The translations under genes and the position numbers were made by a program. Of a DNA stretch of 64,000 nucleotides, positions 54,829 through 63,312 are shown one piece after another. The notes beneath the pieces are model-generated. The model was given only the letters and a program-made list of their open reading frames with translations. It was not told the origin of the DNA and searched no databases. This DNA comes from Pedobacter sp. PACM 27299. Lineage in GTDB: Bacteria > Bacteroidota > Bacteroidia > Sphingobacteriales > Sphingobacteriaceae. The stretch lies in contig NZ_CP012996.1 of the NCBI RefSeq assembly GCF_001412655.1, positions 1,054,001 to 1,118,000 on the forward strand, read 5' to 3'. Each line of letters opens with the position of its first letter. The stretch's first letter is position 1.

Positions 54829-56170
54829 GATTAAGAGGATTTATTTTGTAGGCATCGGTGGTATTGGCATGAGTGCGCTTGCCCGTTACTTCAAAAACAG
54901 AGGTTGCGAGGTTTGCGGTTATGATAAAACCAGGACCAATCTGACAATCGCTTTAGAAGAAGAAGGAATTGCGGTTGCTTACATCGACGAAGTATTGGCT
55001 TTGCCAGTAGAGTTTTTAGCCCATGACGAATACACGTTAGTGGTGTATACGCCTGCGATTCCTAAACATAGTGCCTTACTTCATTATTTCCAGGAACAGG
55101 GATTTGTGATGAAGAAACGTTCTGAAGTATTAGGGATCATCAGCGAAGGACAATTTTGTATCGCTGTTGCTGGTACCCATGGTAAAACCACGACTTCTTC
55201 TATCATTGCTCATGTGCTGACGGATACCGGTTTTGGCTGTACTGCTTTTTTAGGCGGCATTGCCAGCAATTATAACAGTAACTTTTTATTGGGGACCAAT
55301 CACGTAGTGGTGGTAGAAGCCGATGAATATGACCGTTCTTTCCTGACTTTGCATCCGGATATTTCTGTGATTACTTCTATGGATGCGGATCACCTGGACA
55401 TCTATGGTGACGCGAACCAGCTGGAAGAGTCTTTCCGCCTGTTTGCCGGACAATTGAAACCGGAAGGGACTTTGTTCGTTAAGGCAGGTTTGCCTTTGGA
55501 AGGCGGTCTGAATTACAGTGCAGGGATGGATGCTCCGATCAAAGGGGAAAACATTCGCGTAGCAGGATCAAAGTTTGTTTTTGATTATGTAGATGGCGAG
55601 GTTAAGATTTCCGATGTACAGTTAATGCTGCCTGGAAAACACAATGTTGAAAATGCAGTAGCAGCAATGGCAGTGGCCTTAAAGCTAGGCATTGATGCGG
55701 ATAAAATAAAGGGCGCTATTGCCAGTTTTAAAGGAGTGAAAAGAAGGTTTGAATATATTGTGAATACAAAAAATCACATTTATATTGACGACTATGCGCA
55801 CCATCCTGAAGAATTAAAAGCTTGTTTTCATGCGGTCAGACAACTGTATCCGGATAAGAAAATGACAGTGATTTTTCAACCCCATTTGTTCAGTCGCACG
55901 CGCGATTTTGCCGATGGATTTGCAGAAGTATTGAGTACCGTTGATGACCTGATTTTACTGGACATCTACCCGGCAAGAGAGCTGCCGATTGAAGGCGTTG
56001 ATTCGGCATTTTTGCTGGATAAAATCACCTTAGAAAGTAAAGAGATTTGCGCGAAAGACCTTGTGCTGGAGCGTATTAAAACTAAAAACCCGGAGCTGCT
56101 GATTACTGTAGGTGCCGGAGATATTGACACGTTAATACAACCGTTAAAAACTAATTTCACTCATGTTTAA
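54815..56170 (+). CDS. murC: UDP-MurNAc:L-alanine ligase
   Basis: A 451-residue Mur ligase that begins stem-peptide synthesis. The start FVGIGGIGMSALARYF binds UDP-MurNAc, the ATP loop is GTHGKTTTSS, and later segments are EADEYDRSF and DDYAHHPEE. The start codon is GTG at 54815, preceded by AAAGGAGGT at 54802-54810. This strong Shine-Dalgarno-like site, unusual for a Bacteroidota gene, supports the choice. The stop overlaps ftsQ by eight bases. murC precedes ftsQ as usual, but ddl is missing from between them. Confidence 0.95.
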   Translation: MKLDKIKRIYFVGIGGIGMSALARYFKNRGCEVCGYDKTRTNLTIALEEEGIAVAYIDEVLALPVEFLAHDEYTLVVYTPAIPKHSALLHYFQEQGFVMKKRSEVLGIISEGQFCIAVAGTHGKTTTSSIIAHVLTDTGFGCTAFLGGIASNYNSNFLLGTNHVVVVEADEYDRSFLTLHPDISVITSMDADHLDIYGDANQLEESFRLFAGQLKPEGTLFVKAGLPLEGGLNYSAGMDAPIKGENIRVAGSKFVFDYVDGEVKISDVQLMLPGKHNVENAVAAMAVALKLGIDADKIKGAIASFKGVKRRFEYIVNTKNHIYIDDYAHHPEELKACFHAVRQLYPDKKMTVIFQPHLFSRTRDFADGFAEVLSTVDDLILLDIYPARELPIEGVDSAFLLDKITLESKEICAKDLVLERIKTKNPELLITVGAGDIDTLIQPLKTNFTHV

Positions 56171-57362
56171 AGACATCAATTGGAAATTTGTATTCAGATG
56201 CTTTGCATGGGTAGTTTGCCTGTGTGGAGTGGTTGTGCTCATGAGTTTCATCAGCATGAAGAAGGATACGGTGACCATTACGAATGTCAAAATATTGATC
56301 CCTGGAGCAGATAATTTTATTGAGCGAGAGGAGATAGATGCGGTTTTAAAGCAGAGTCAGGGCTCTTTAATCGGTCGGAAGCTGGAAGATATCAACCTGC
56401 AGGCGATAGAGAAAAAGATACAATCTAACCCCTATATTGCTCAGGCAACGGTGTATGCGGACATGGATGGCGTGATTCATATTGAAGTTAAACAGCGTCA
56501 GCCGATTTTAAGGGTAATTAACGCTGGCGGTCAGGACTATTACATTGACCGTGACGGACTAAAAATGCCAGTGTCTCCGAACTTTACGGCTAACGTTTTG
56601 GTGGCTAATGGAAACATTATGGAACGTTTTAGTGGTAGAGTAGACACTTTAATCACCAAATTGGCAGCAGATTTGTACGAGACGGCATTGTTCATCAAAA
56701 GAGATACTTTGTGGGATGCACAAATTGAGCAATTGTATGTAGATGATAGAATGGATATTGAGTTGATCCCAAGAGTAGGTAACCAGCGCATCTTGCTGGG
56801 CTCTGCTGATTCCTTGCAGGTGAAAATGAGAAATCTTCTGGCGTTTTATAAACAGGCCATGCCGAAAGTGGGATGGGATACCTATAAAACGATCAATATT
56901 AAATATACGAATCAGGTGGTTTGTGAAAAGAACAAACCAGATTCGCAGCTAGTGAATGGAGTGAAGCGGCCGAAAATTGTGGATACCGCAAAAGCGAATA
57001 AGGGAGTGATTAACGCATTGGTTTTGCAGCAGATTGCAAAGGAAATGAAAAACGATGCGGATGATCCTTATGTTCCGGATGGAGCAATTGCTGCAGCGCC
57101 AGTTAAGGCTTCAGCGCCGAAGCCGGTGAGTAAGCCTGCGGTAAAAAAGGTGGAAGCTGCGAAACCTGTAATTAAAAAGCCTGAGCCGAAAAAATCGGAA
57201 CCGAAAAAGACAGCAGCGGTAAAGCCTCCGGTCAAGAAGCTGGCGACTAATCCGGTTGCAAAAGCAAAGCCAGTGACGAGTCCGGTTAAAAAGACGAGTA
57301 CTGCAAAAACAGAGAAAAAAACAACTGCAAAGAAGCCGGCAGCGGCAGCAGAAAAGAGATAA
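56163..57362 (+). CDS. ftsQ: FtsQ-type cell division protein with a long basic C-terminal tail
   Basis: A 399-residue bitopic protein. One membrane helix (about 10-30) is followed by a periplasmic POTRA-like domain (about 38-110) and the FtsQ beta domain to about residue 260. Position between murC and ftsA and topology support FtsQ. Odd feature: residues from about 290 to the end form a Lys/Pro/Ala-rich tail with repeated KP, KKP and PKK units, strongly basic and histone-H1-like. By topology this tail should be in the periplasm. The core should connect FtsL/FtsB to the division machine. Confidence 0.9.
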   Translation: MFKDINWKFVFRCFAWVVCLCGVVVLMSFISMKKDTVTITNVKILIPGADNFIEREEIDAVLKQSQGSLIGRKLEDINLQAIEKKIQSNPYIAQATVYADMDGVIHIEVKQRQPILRVINAGGQDYYIDRDGLKMPVSPNFTANVLVANGNIMERFSGRVDTLITKLAADLYETALFIKRDTLWDAQIEQLYVDDRMDIELIPRVGNQRILLGSADSLQVKMRNLLAFYKQAMPKVGWDTYKTINIKYTNQVVCEKNKPDSQLVNGVKRPKIVDTAKANKGVINALVLQQIAKEMKNDADDPYVPDGAIAAAPVKASAPKPVSKPAVKKVEAAKPVIKKPEPKKSEPKKTAAVKPPVKKLATNPVAKAKPVTSPVKKTSTAKTEKKTTAKKPAAAAEKR

Positions 57363-57416
57363 GAATAAAGATACCAGAAAAACAACAAGAATATAACTCA
57401 GCAAATCGATATAGTT

Positions 57417-58778
57417 ATGGGCAAAGAAAAATCTATCGTGCAGTCTCCAATCGTAGTAGGATTGGATATTGGTACTACAAAAATTTGCGTGATCGTTGGT
57501 CGGCGCACTCAGCATAAAAAAATAGAGGTATTGGGCATTGGAAAAGCGGAATCAGCAGGGGTAACCCGTGGTGTGGTTTCGAATATTCAAAAAACAGTTC
57601 AGGGAATCGCACAGGCAGTTGAAGTTGCCAGCGGTCAATCGAATGTAGAAATCCGCGTGGTGAACGTTGGTATCGCTGGTCAGCATATCAAGAGTTTACA
57701 GCACCGCGGCATTTTGACCAGGAGAGAGCTGAACAATGAAATTGGAAAGAAAGACATCGACAAATTAATTGATGATATGTTCAAACTGGTGATGCCCCCA
57801 GGAGAAGAAATCATTCATGTCTTGCCTCAGGAATTTACGATCGATAATGAGCCCGGTGTGAAAGACCCGATCGGGATGGCAGGGGTGCGTTTAGAAGCGA
57901 ACTTCCACATCATCTCCGGACAGGTAACTGCGGTTAAAAATATAATGAGGTGCGTAACCAATGCTGGGTTGCAAACTCAGGAATTAATTTTAGAGCCTCT
58001 TGCTTCTTCAGAGTCGGTGTTGAGCGACGAAGAGAAGGAAGCTGGTATTGCTTTAGTGGATATTGGTGGTGGTACAACCGATATTGCTATTTTTCATGAA
58101 GGCATCATCCGCCATACTGCTGTGATCCCATTTGGGGGTAACAGTGTAACGGAAGATATTCGTGAAGGATGTTCTGTGATGAGAAACCAGGCTGAATTGT
58201 TGAAGACCCGTTTCGGTTCTGCCCTGGCTGAAGAGAACAAAGAAAATGAGATCATTTGTGTTCCCGGCCTTCGTGGTAGAGAGCCAAAAGAGATTTCTGT
58301 GAAAAACTTAGCTTATGTGATCCAGGCCCGTATGGAAGAAATCATTGAGCATGTTTATTATGAGATTAAATCGTCTGGTTATGAGAAAAAATTAATCGGT
58401 GGTGTAGTGATCACCGGTGGTGGTGCATTGCTGAAACACCTTTCTCAGCTGGTAGAATATGTAACTGGCTTAGATTGCCGCGTGGGTTATCCTAATGAGC
58501 ATTTATCGAAATATGAAGATATGCCGAAGACCATTTATGACGATTTGAAAAGTCCAATGTATGCAACCAGTGTTGGTTTGCTGATCAAAGGAATTCAAAA
58601 AGCGGAAGAACTGATCGAAGAAATGAAACAGCCAGGCGTATATGTTGAAAAACCAAAGGATCCTAAAGACAAGAACAAGAATTCTGGTGGTGGACTGTTC
58701 GACAAGCTGCTGGCCAAGGCTAAAGACTTCGTAAAGGACGATATGAACGTAAGCGACGAAGATTATATTAAATCATAA
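57417..58778 (+). CDS. ftsA: Cell division protein FtsA
   Basis: A 453-residue actin-like ATPase that ties FtsZ filaments to the membrane. The start GLDIGTTKICVIVG is phosphate loop 1, DIGGGTTDIAIF is phosphate loop 2 and TGGGALLKHL is the adenosine motif. An amphipathic helix (LFDKLLAKAKDFV) near residues 422-434 is the likely membrane anchor. A short acidic end follows it, so the helix is not quite C-terminal. ftsZ lies 130 bases downstream. Confidence 0.96.
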   Translation: MGKEKSIVQSPIVVGLDIGTTKICVIVGRRTQHKKIEVLGIGKAESAGVTRGVVSNIQKTVQGIAQAVEVASGQSNVEIRVVNVGIAGQHIKSLQHRGILTRRELNNEIGKKDIDKLIDDMFKLVMPPGEEIIHVLPQEFTIDNEPGVKDPIGMAGVRLEANFHIISGQVTAVKNIMRCVTNAGLQTQELILEPLASSESVLSDEEKEAGIALVDIGGGTTDIAIFHEGIIRHTAVIPFGGNSVTEDIREGCSVMRNQAELLKTRFGSALAEENKENEIICVPGLRGREPKEISVKNLAYVIQARMEEIIEHVYYEIKSSGYEKKLIGGVVITGGGALLKHLSQLVEYVTGLDCRVGYPNEHLSKYEDMPKTIYDDLKSPMYATSVGLLIKGIQKAEELIEEMKQPGVYVEKPKDPKDKNKNSGGGLFDKLLAKAKDFVKDDMNVSDEDYIKS

Positions 58779-58907
58779 ATACTTATCCACAATTAGCGAT
58801 TTTTCCACATTCCAAACAGTAATAGAAAAGCCCTGTTAAAAAATGGTATTATTACGTTGGTAGATGAACAGGAAAAACGAATTTTTAAACAACTGATTCA
58901 TAAAGAT

Positions 58908-60539
58908 ATGCAGTTCGAAATGTTAAAAGATAAGTCATCAATCATCAAGGTAATTGGTGTTGGTGGCGGTGGTGGTAATGCGGTAAACCATATGTACCGT
59001 CAGGGAATTACAGGTGTAGACTTTATTATTTGTAATACAGATGCGCAAGCATTGGAGTTTAGTCCGATCCCTAACAAGGTGCAATTGGGTGCTAGCTTAA
59101 CAGAAGGAATGGGTGCAGGCTCAATTCCTGAGGTAGGAAAGAACTCTGCAATAGAGAATATAGATGACATCAAACAGATGCTTGGAAGCACTACAAAGAT
59201 GTTATTTATTACTGCCGGAATGGGTGGTGGTACCGGAACAGGTGCAAGCCCAATCATTGCAAAAGCAGCAAAAGAATTAGATATATTAACGGTAGCCATT
59301 GTGACTACGCCATTTGCTTTTGAAGGTAAACGACGTAAGATGCAAGCCAATGATGGTTTGGATGAGCTGAAAAAATATGTAGACTCTTATCTGGTGATTT
59401 CGAACGACAGGTTAAGGGAGATTTTTGGTAACCTGACTTTAGGTTCCGCATTTGCCCAGGCAGATGATATCTTAACTACCGCAGCCAAAGGAATTGCAGA
59501 AATTATTACAGTACCTGGATACATCAACGTGGATTTTAAGGATGTGCGTACGGTGATGAAGGACAGTGGGGTTTCGATCATGGGTAGTTTTGCTTGTGAT
59601 GGTGAAAATAGAGCTTTAAATGCAGTGGAAGGTGCTTTAGCTTCTCCATTGTTAAAAGATAACGAGATTGAGGGTGCCAGATATATTTTATTAAATATCA
59701 GTTCAGGATTACGTGAAGTAACAATGGATGAGGTGACGATCATCACAGACTATATTCAGGACAAAGCAGGATTATCTGCAGACCTGATCTGGGGTAACTG
59801 TATCGATGAGAACCTGGAGGATAAATTGTCGGTAACGATTATTGCCACTGGATTCCAGACTACGGAACAACGTGATGAAGAAAAAAAAAATGTAAGAAAA
59901 GTTTCTTTGCTTACGCCTGAGGAAGCACCATTGGTGAAACCGGTAGAACCTGTTAATTCTTTTATCGCAGCAAGACCGGAAGCTTATTCAAATGAGCCAG
60001 TGATGAAAACTAAAGAAGAGATCAAACAATCTGATCTTTTTGGTGATCTGTATGGCAACAATAAAAGAGGCTATCAGGAACCGGATAATAATGGTATCGT
60101 CAGACATACTTTAGTAGAAGAAGAAGCGGTTGCTGAAGAACAGCAGGATCCTTCTTTTGAGTTTGAGATTAAAGTAGCTGAAACCGATTTTACCTTTGAA
60201 AAACCAGAATCTGTATTCCATAATAATGTGGAACCGCAACGTCAGGAAGTGGTGGAGCAAGGAGCAGATGATGATAAAAATGACGATTCTATCGAAGATC
60301 AGCTGAAAAAATCTAAAGAGCGTATCTTGAGATTAAAAGACCTGAGCATGAAACTGAGAACAAGCAATGGTTTACAGGAGCTGGAAAATGAACCGGCTTA
60401 TAAACGTAAGCAAATGCAGTTGGAACAGGTTCAGCATTCTTCAGAGTCTCAGGTTTCAAGATTTACCCTGAGTAATGATGAGGAAGGATCAACAGAGATC
60501 AGACCTAATAACTCATTTTTACACGATAACGTTGATTAA
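58908..60539 (+). CDS. ftsZ: Cell division GTPase FtsZ
   Basis: A 543-residue tubulin homologue forming the division ring. The glycine loop GVGGGGGNAV lies near the start, the tubulin signature GGGTGTGASP is at about residues 104-113, and the C-terminal tail (from about 330) is long, acidic and probably disordered. Although the frame is open from a TTG at 58857, the ATG at 58908 gives MQFEMLKDKSS, the usual start in this phylum. It is the last gene of the cluster and ends at a terminator. Confidence 0.96.
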   Translation: MQFEMLKDKSSIIKVIGVGGGGGNAVNHMYRQGITGVDFIICNTDAQALEFSPIPNKVQLGASLTEGMGAGSIPEVGKNSAIENIDDIKQMLGSTTKMLFITAGMGGGTGTGASPIIAKAAKELDILTVAIVTTPFAFEGKRRKMQANDGLDELKKYVDSYLVISNDRLREIFGNLTLGSAFAQADDILTTAAKGIAEIITVPGYINVDFKDVRTVMKDSGVSIMGSFACDGENRALNAVEGALASPLLKDNEIEGARYILLNISSGLREVTMDEVTIITDYIQDKAGLSADLIWGNCIDENLEDKLSVTIIATGFQTTEQRDEEKKNVRKVSLLTPEEAPLVKPVEPVNSFIAARPEAYSNEPVMKTKEEIKQSDLFGDLYGNNKRGYQEPDNNGIVRHTLVEEEAVAEEQQDPSFEFEIKVAETDFTFEKPESVFHNNVEPQRQEVVEQGADDDKNDDSIEDQLKKSKERILRLKDLSMKLRTSNGLQELENEPAYKRKQMQLEQVQHSSESQVSRFTLSNDEEGSTEIRPNNSFLHDNVD

Positions 60540-60559
60540 TCAGTCGATTTAAATATTTG

Positions 60560-60593
60560 AAAAGCCTTAGCAATTTATTGTTAAGGCTTTTTT
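60560..60593 (+). terminator. Terminator of the dcw cluster
   Basis: A 14-bp stem (AAAAGCCTTAGCAA with TTGTTAAGGCTTTT, one G-T pair) and a four-base loop are followed by a T run. Confidence 0.9.
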
Positions 60594-60646
60594 GGCATAA
60601 TAATCGTGTGGGAAGGGCAAGCGGACTAAAGCGCTGCCAGGTAAAA

Positions 60647-60677
60647 TTGCTATTGCAGCAGATTAACCTTAAATTTG
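60647..60677 (+). promoter_or_regulatory. Promoter of the alpha-oxoamine synthase gene
   Basis: TTG (60647-60649) and TAAATTTG (60670-60677) are exactly 20 bases apart, a very good Bacteroidota promoter. The predicted transcript begins near 60684, just over 30 bases before the TTG start codon. Confidence 0.72.
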
Positions 60678-60715
60678 CAGAAAAATAAGATACATAACAT
60701 TTAAATAAATACACA

Positions 60716-61957
60716 TTGGATATTTTTGATAAAGTAGCAAAACGCATGGGACCGATTGGTCAGCACCAGAAATGGTCACATGGATATTTCTCTTTTCCTA
60801 AATTAGAGGGGGATATCGCACCTCACATGAATTTTCGTGGCAAAGAACATTTAGTTTGGAGTTTAAACAACTATTTAGGATTGGCTAATCACCCTGAAGT
60901 TAGGGAAGCGGATAAGCAAGGTGCGACGGATTTTGGTATGGCTTACCCGATGGGTGCAAGAATGATGTCCGGTAACTCTAAGTACCATGAGCAAATGGAG
61001 CAGGAATTGGCTGAATTTGTTGGGAAAGAAGATGCATTCTTATTAAATTTCGGTTACCAGGGTATGGTATCGATCATCGATTGTTTAGTCGATAGAAATG
61101 ACGTAATCGTTTATGATGCGGAATCTCATGCTTGCATTATTGATGGTTTACGTTTACACATGGGTAAGCGCTTCGTTTATCAGCACAATGATATTGAAAG
61201 TGCACGCAAGCAATTAGAACGTGCTACTAAACTGACGGAACAATCGGGTGGTGGTATTCTTTTGATCACGGAAGGTGTATTTGGGATGTCAGGTGCACAA
61301 GGTAAATTGAAGGAACTGATTGAATTGAAAAAAGAATTCGATTTCCGTCTTTTAATTGACGATGCACATGGTTTCGGTACTATGGGTCCAACAGGTGCGG
61401 GTACTCATGAAGAGCAAGGCTGTGTTGAAGGTGTGGATATTTATTTCGGTACTTTCGCAAAATCAATGGCAGGTATTGGTGCTTTCGTTGCCTCTACACA
61501 AGAATTAACCAACTATTTCCGCTACAATATGCGTTCGCAGACTTTCGCGAAGGCTTTACCAATGCCAATGGTAATTGGTTTATTGAAAAGATTAGAGCTG
61601 CTTAAAAATAATCCAGAGTTAAGAGAACGTCTTTGGCTGATCGCAACTACCCTTCAAAAAGGTTTAAGAGAACGTGGTTTTGATTTAGGGATTACCAATA
61701 CGATGGTGACGCCGGTGTTCTTAAAAGGGGAATTGTTAGAAGCTACGGCATTGACAATGGATCTACGTGAGAACTACGGTATCTTCTGTTCGATTGTAGT
61801 TTATCCAGTGATTCCTAAGGGATTAATTGAGTTAAGGTTGATTCCAACCGCTGTTCATACTTTGGAAGACGTACAACGCACTTTAGATGCTTTTAGCGAG
61901 GTGTCTGAGAAGTTGAAAACAGGTTATTATAAAGAACATCAGTTCTCTATGGCTTAG
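60716..61957 (+). CDS. Alpha-oxoamine synthase family PLP enzyme (serine palmitoyltransferase-like)
   Basis: A 413-residue fold-type I PLP enzyme of the group that includes serine palmitoyltransferase, 2-amino-3-ketobutyrate ligase and cysteate acyltransferases. It shows the WSLNNYLGLA start, an ESHACIIDGLRL segment, LLIDDAHGFGTMG with the PLP aspartate and histidine, and the PLP lysine in GTFAKSMAG. It would condense an amino acid with an acyl thioester, giving a sphingoid or sulfonolipid base. It differs clearly from the Sphingobacterium SPT I remember, so cysteate use (capnine synthesis) is possible. The start is TTG at 60716, supported by the promoter and the conserved N-terminus. Confidence 0.85.
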   Translation: MDIFDKVAKRMGPIGQHQKWSHGYFSFPKLEGDIAPHMNFRGKEHLVWSLNNYLGLANHPEVREADKQGATDFGMAYPMGARMMSGNSKYHEQMEQELAEFVGKEDAFLLNFGYQGMVSIIDCLVDRNDVIVYDAESHACIIDGLRLHMGKRFVYQHNDIESARKQLERATKLTEQSGGGILLITEGVFGMSGAQGKLKELIELKKEFDFRLLIDDAHGFGTMGPTGAGTHEEQGCVEGVDIYFGTFAKSMAGIGAFVASTQELTNYFRYNMRSQTFAKALPMPMVIGLLKRLELLKNNPELRERLWLIATTLQKGLRERGFDLGITNTMVTPVFLKGELLEATALTMDLRENYGIFCSIVVYPVIPKGLIELRLIPTAVHTLEDVQRTLDAFSEVSEKLKTGYYKEHQFSMA

Positions 61958-61978
61958 GCTATTTTATAAGAATTTAGG

Positions 61979-62011
61979 AAAGACTGCTTTTTTTAAGGCA
62001 GTCTTTTTTTT
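61979..62011 (+). terminator. Terminator after the oxoamine synthase gene
   Basis: AAAGACTGC (61979-61987) pairs with GCAGTCTTT (61998-62006) and is followed by a run of Ts. Confidence 0.88.
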
Positions 62012-62141
62012 GTGTCTAAAAATTAGTTTTCAAAAGGTCTTTATTTATTGTCTGAAAATCTTTTTTTTATAGAATAAACACCTTACTTTAGTAATAGAGT
62101 ATCAATCAAACCATTAAAAACTAAAAAGGAGTAAATTAACG

Positions 62142-62324
62142 ATGAAAAAATTTAATGAAGCAAAAGAACTTGTTGCTGCTTTAGAAGCAGATGCAGACAA
62201 ATTCTACAACAAAGCGAATAGCGCTGCTGGAACACGTGTTCGTAAAGGTATGCAGGATCTTAAGAACTTAGCTCAAGCGATTCGTTTGGAAGTTCAGGAA
62301 ACTAAAAACAAAGACGCTAAATAA
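62142..62324 (+). CDS. Histone H1-like protein (Hc1 type), short
   Basis: A 60-residue lysine-rich helical protein (KKFNEAKELVAALEADADKF at the start, then KMQD-like and RLEVQETKNK segments) that matches the small histone-H1-like proteins common in Bacteroidota, related to the N-terminal part of chlamydial Hc1. The long basic repeat tail of Hc1 is absent. It may bind DNA, but for this short type that is inferred. A monocistronic layout with terminators on both sides and a purine-rich AAAAAGGAG site before the ATG suggests strong expression. Confidence 0.85.
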   Translation: MKKFNEAKELVAALEADADKFYNKANSAAGTRVRKGMQDLKNLAQAIRLEVQETKNKDAK

Positions 62325-62336
62325 GCTTTTTGATTC

Positions 62337-62372
62337 AAAAAAAAGCGTCCAGGCAACCGGGACGCTTTTTTT
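62337..62372. terminator. Terminator after the H1-like gene
   Basis: AAAAAGCGTCC pairs with GGACGCTTTTT around a nine-base loop, followed by Ts. With flanking A and T runs it can work on both strands, and it separates the H1-like gene from dapA on the minus strand. Confidence 0.88.
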
Positions 62373-62421
62373 ATGGAATATGGTTTTTACAGCTTCGCTG
62401 TTTTATGCTTTTAATGATGTT

Positions 62422-63303
62422 TTAAGCAGTAATTCTATTGGTTTCTGCAATGATCGCTTTGCGCAGGCTGTCAGTTACCTGTACCAATGGCAAACGCACA
62501 TAGTCGTCACATACGCCCAATTGCTTCAATGCTGCTTTTACGCCACCAGGATTTCCTTCTGCGAAGATCAGTCTGGTAAACTCGATTAAGTCCAGATGTA
62601 ATGGAGCTGCGGCTTTAAAATCACCATTTAGACACAACCTGATCATATCAGATAATTGCTGAGGTAAAGCGTTTCCTACTACAGAAATTACGCCTACTGC
62701 GCCTAATGCGATCATGGGCATTGCCACTGGATCATCACCTGAGATCAGCATAAAATCTGCTGGTTTATCGCGCAGGATCTGGTTGAACTGGTCGAAACTT
62801 CCAGATGCTTCTTTAGTACCAATGATATTTTTGAAATCATTAGCTAAGCGGCAGGTCGTTTCAGGACTTAGATTGCTGCCCGTACGTCCAGGTACATTGT
62901 AAAGAAACACAGGTAATGCGCTGGCTTCTGATACTGCTTTATAGTGTTGATAAATGCCTTCCTGACTTGGCTTATTATAATATGGACTGGCTGATAAGAT
63001 CGCATCATAACCACTCAGTTCGAAATCTTTTATACTTTGGGCAAGTTCAGCCGTATCATTCCCTCCGATACCAGCTACGAGCGGTAAACGGCCATTGTTA
63101 ATTTCAGCAGTAAATTCCCAGATCTTCTTCTTGTCGCTCTTATTCAGTGTTGATGCTTCTCCCGTTGTACCTAAAGATACCAGGTATTCTACTTTTCCTT
63201 CAACGAGGTGATTGATCAGGTTTTTAAGGCCTGTATAATCCACTGTTCCGTCTGCATTAAATGGGGTGACCAATGCCACACCCGTTCCGTGAAATTTGTT
63301 CAT
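62422..63303 (-). CDS. dapA: 4-hydroxy-tetrahydrodipicolinate synthase
   Basis: A 293-residue TIM-barrel aldolase that condenses pyruvate with aspartate semialdehyde, the first step towards diaminopimelate and lysine. Landmarks are GTTGEASTL (pyruvate carboxylate site), SPYYNKPSQEG with the catalytic tyrosine, NVPGRTG, and the Schiff-base lysine in GTKEASG. The gene follows ligA by nine bases, a frequent order in Bacteroidota. Its product supplies the meso-DAP that MurE adds. Confidence 0.96.
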   Translation of the reverse strand: MNKFHGTGVALVTPFNADGTVDYTGLKNLINHLVEGKVEYLVSLGTTGEASTLNKSDKKKIWEFTAEINNGRLPLVAGIGGNDTAELAQSIKDFELSGYDAILSASPYYNKPSQEGIYQHYKAVSEASALPVFLYNVPGRTGSNLSPETTCRLANDFKNIIGTKEASGSFDQFNQILRDKPADFMLISGDDPVAMPMIALGAVGVISVVGNALPQQLSDMIRLCLNGDFKAAAPLHLDLIEFTRLIFAEGNPGGVKAALKQLGVCDDYVRLPLVQVTDSLRKAIIAETNRITA

Positions 63304-63312
63304 CTTTTTTAT

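Noticed and set aside
58857..58907. In-frame extension of ftsZ from a TTG
   Set aside because: The 17 extra residues are not part of the usual Bacteroidota FtsZ start, and the ATG at 58908 gives the standard N-terminus.
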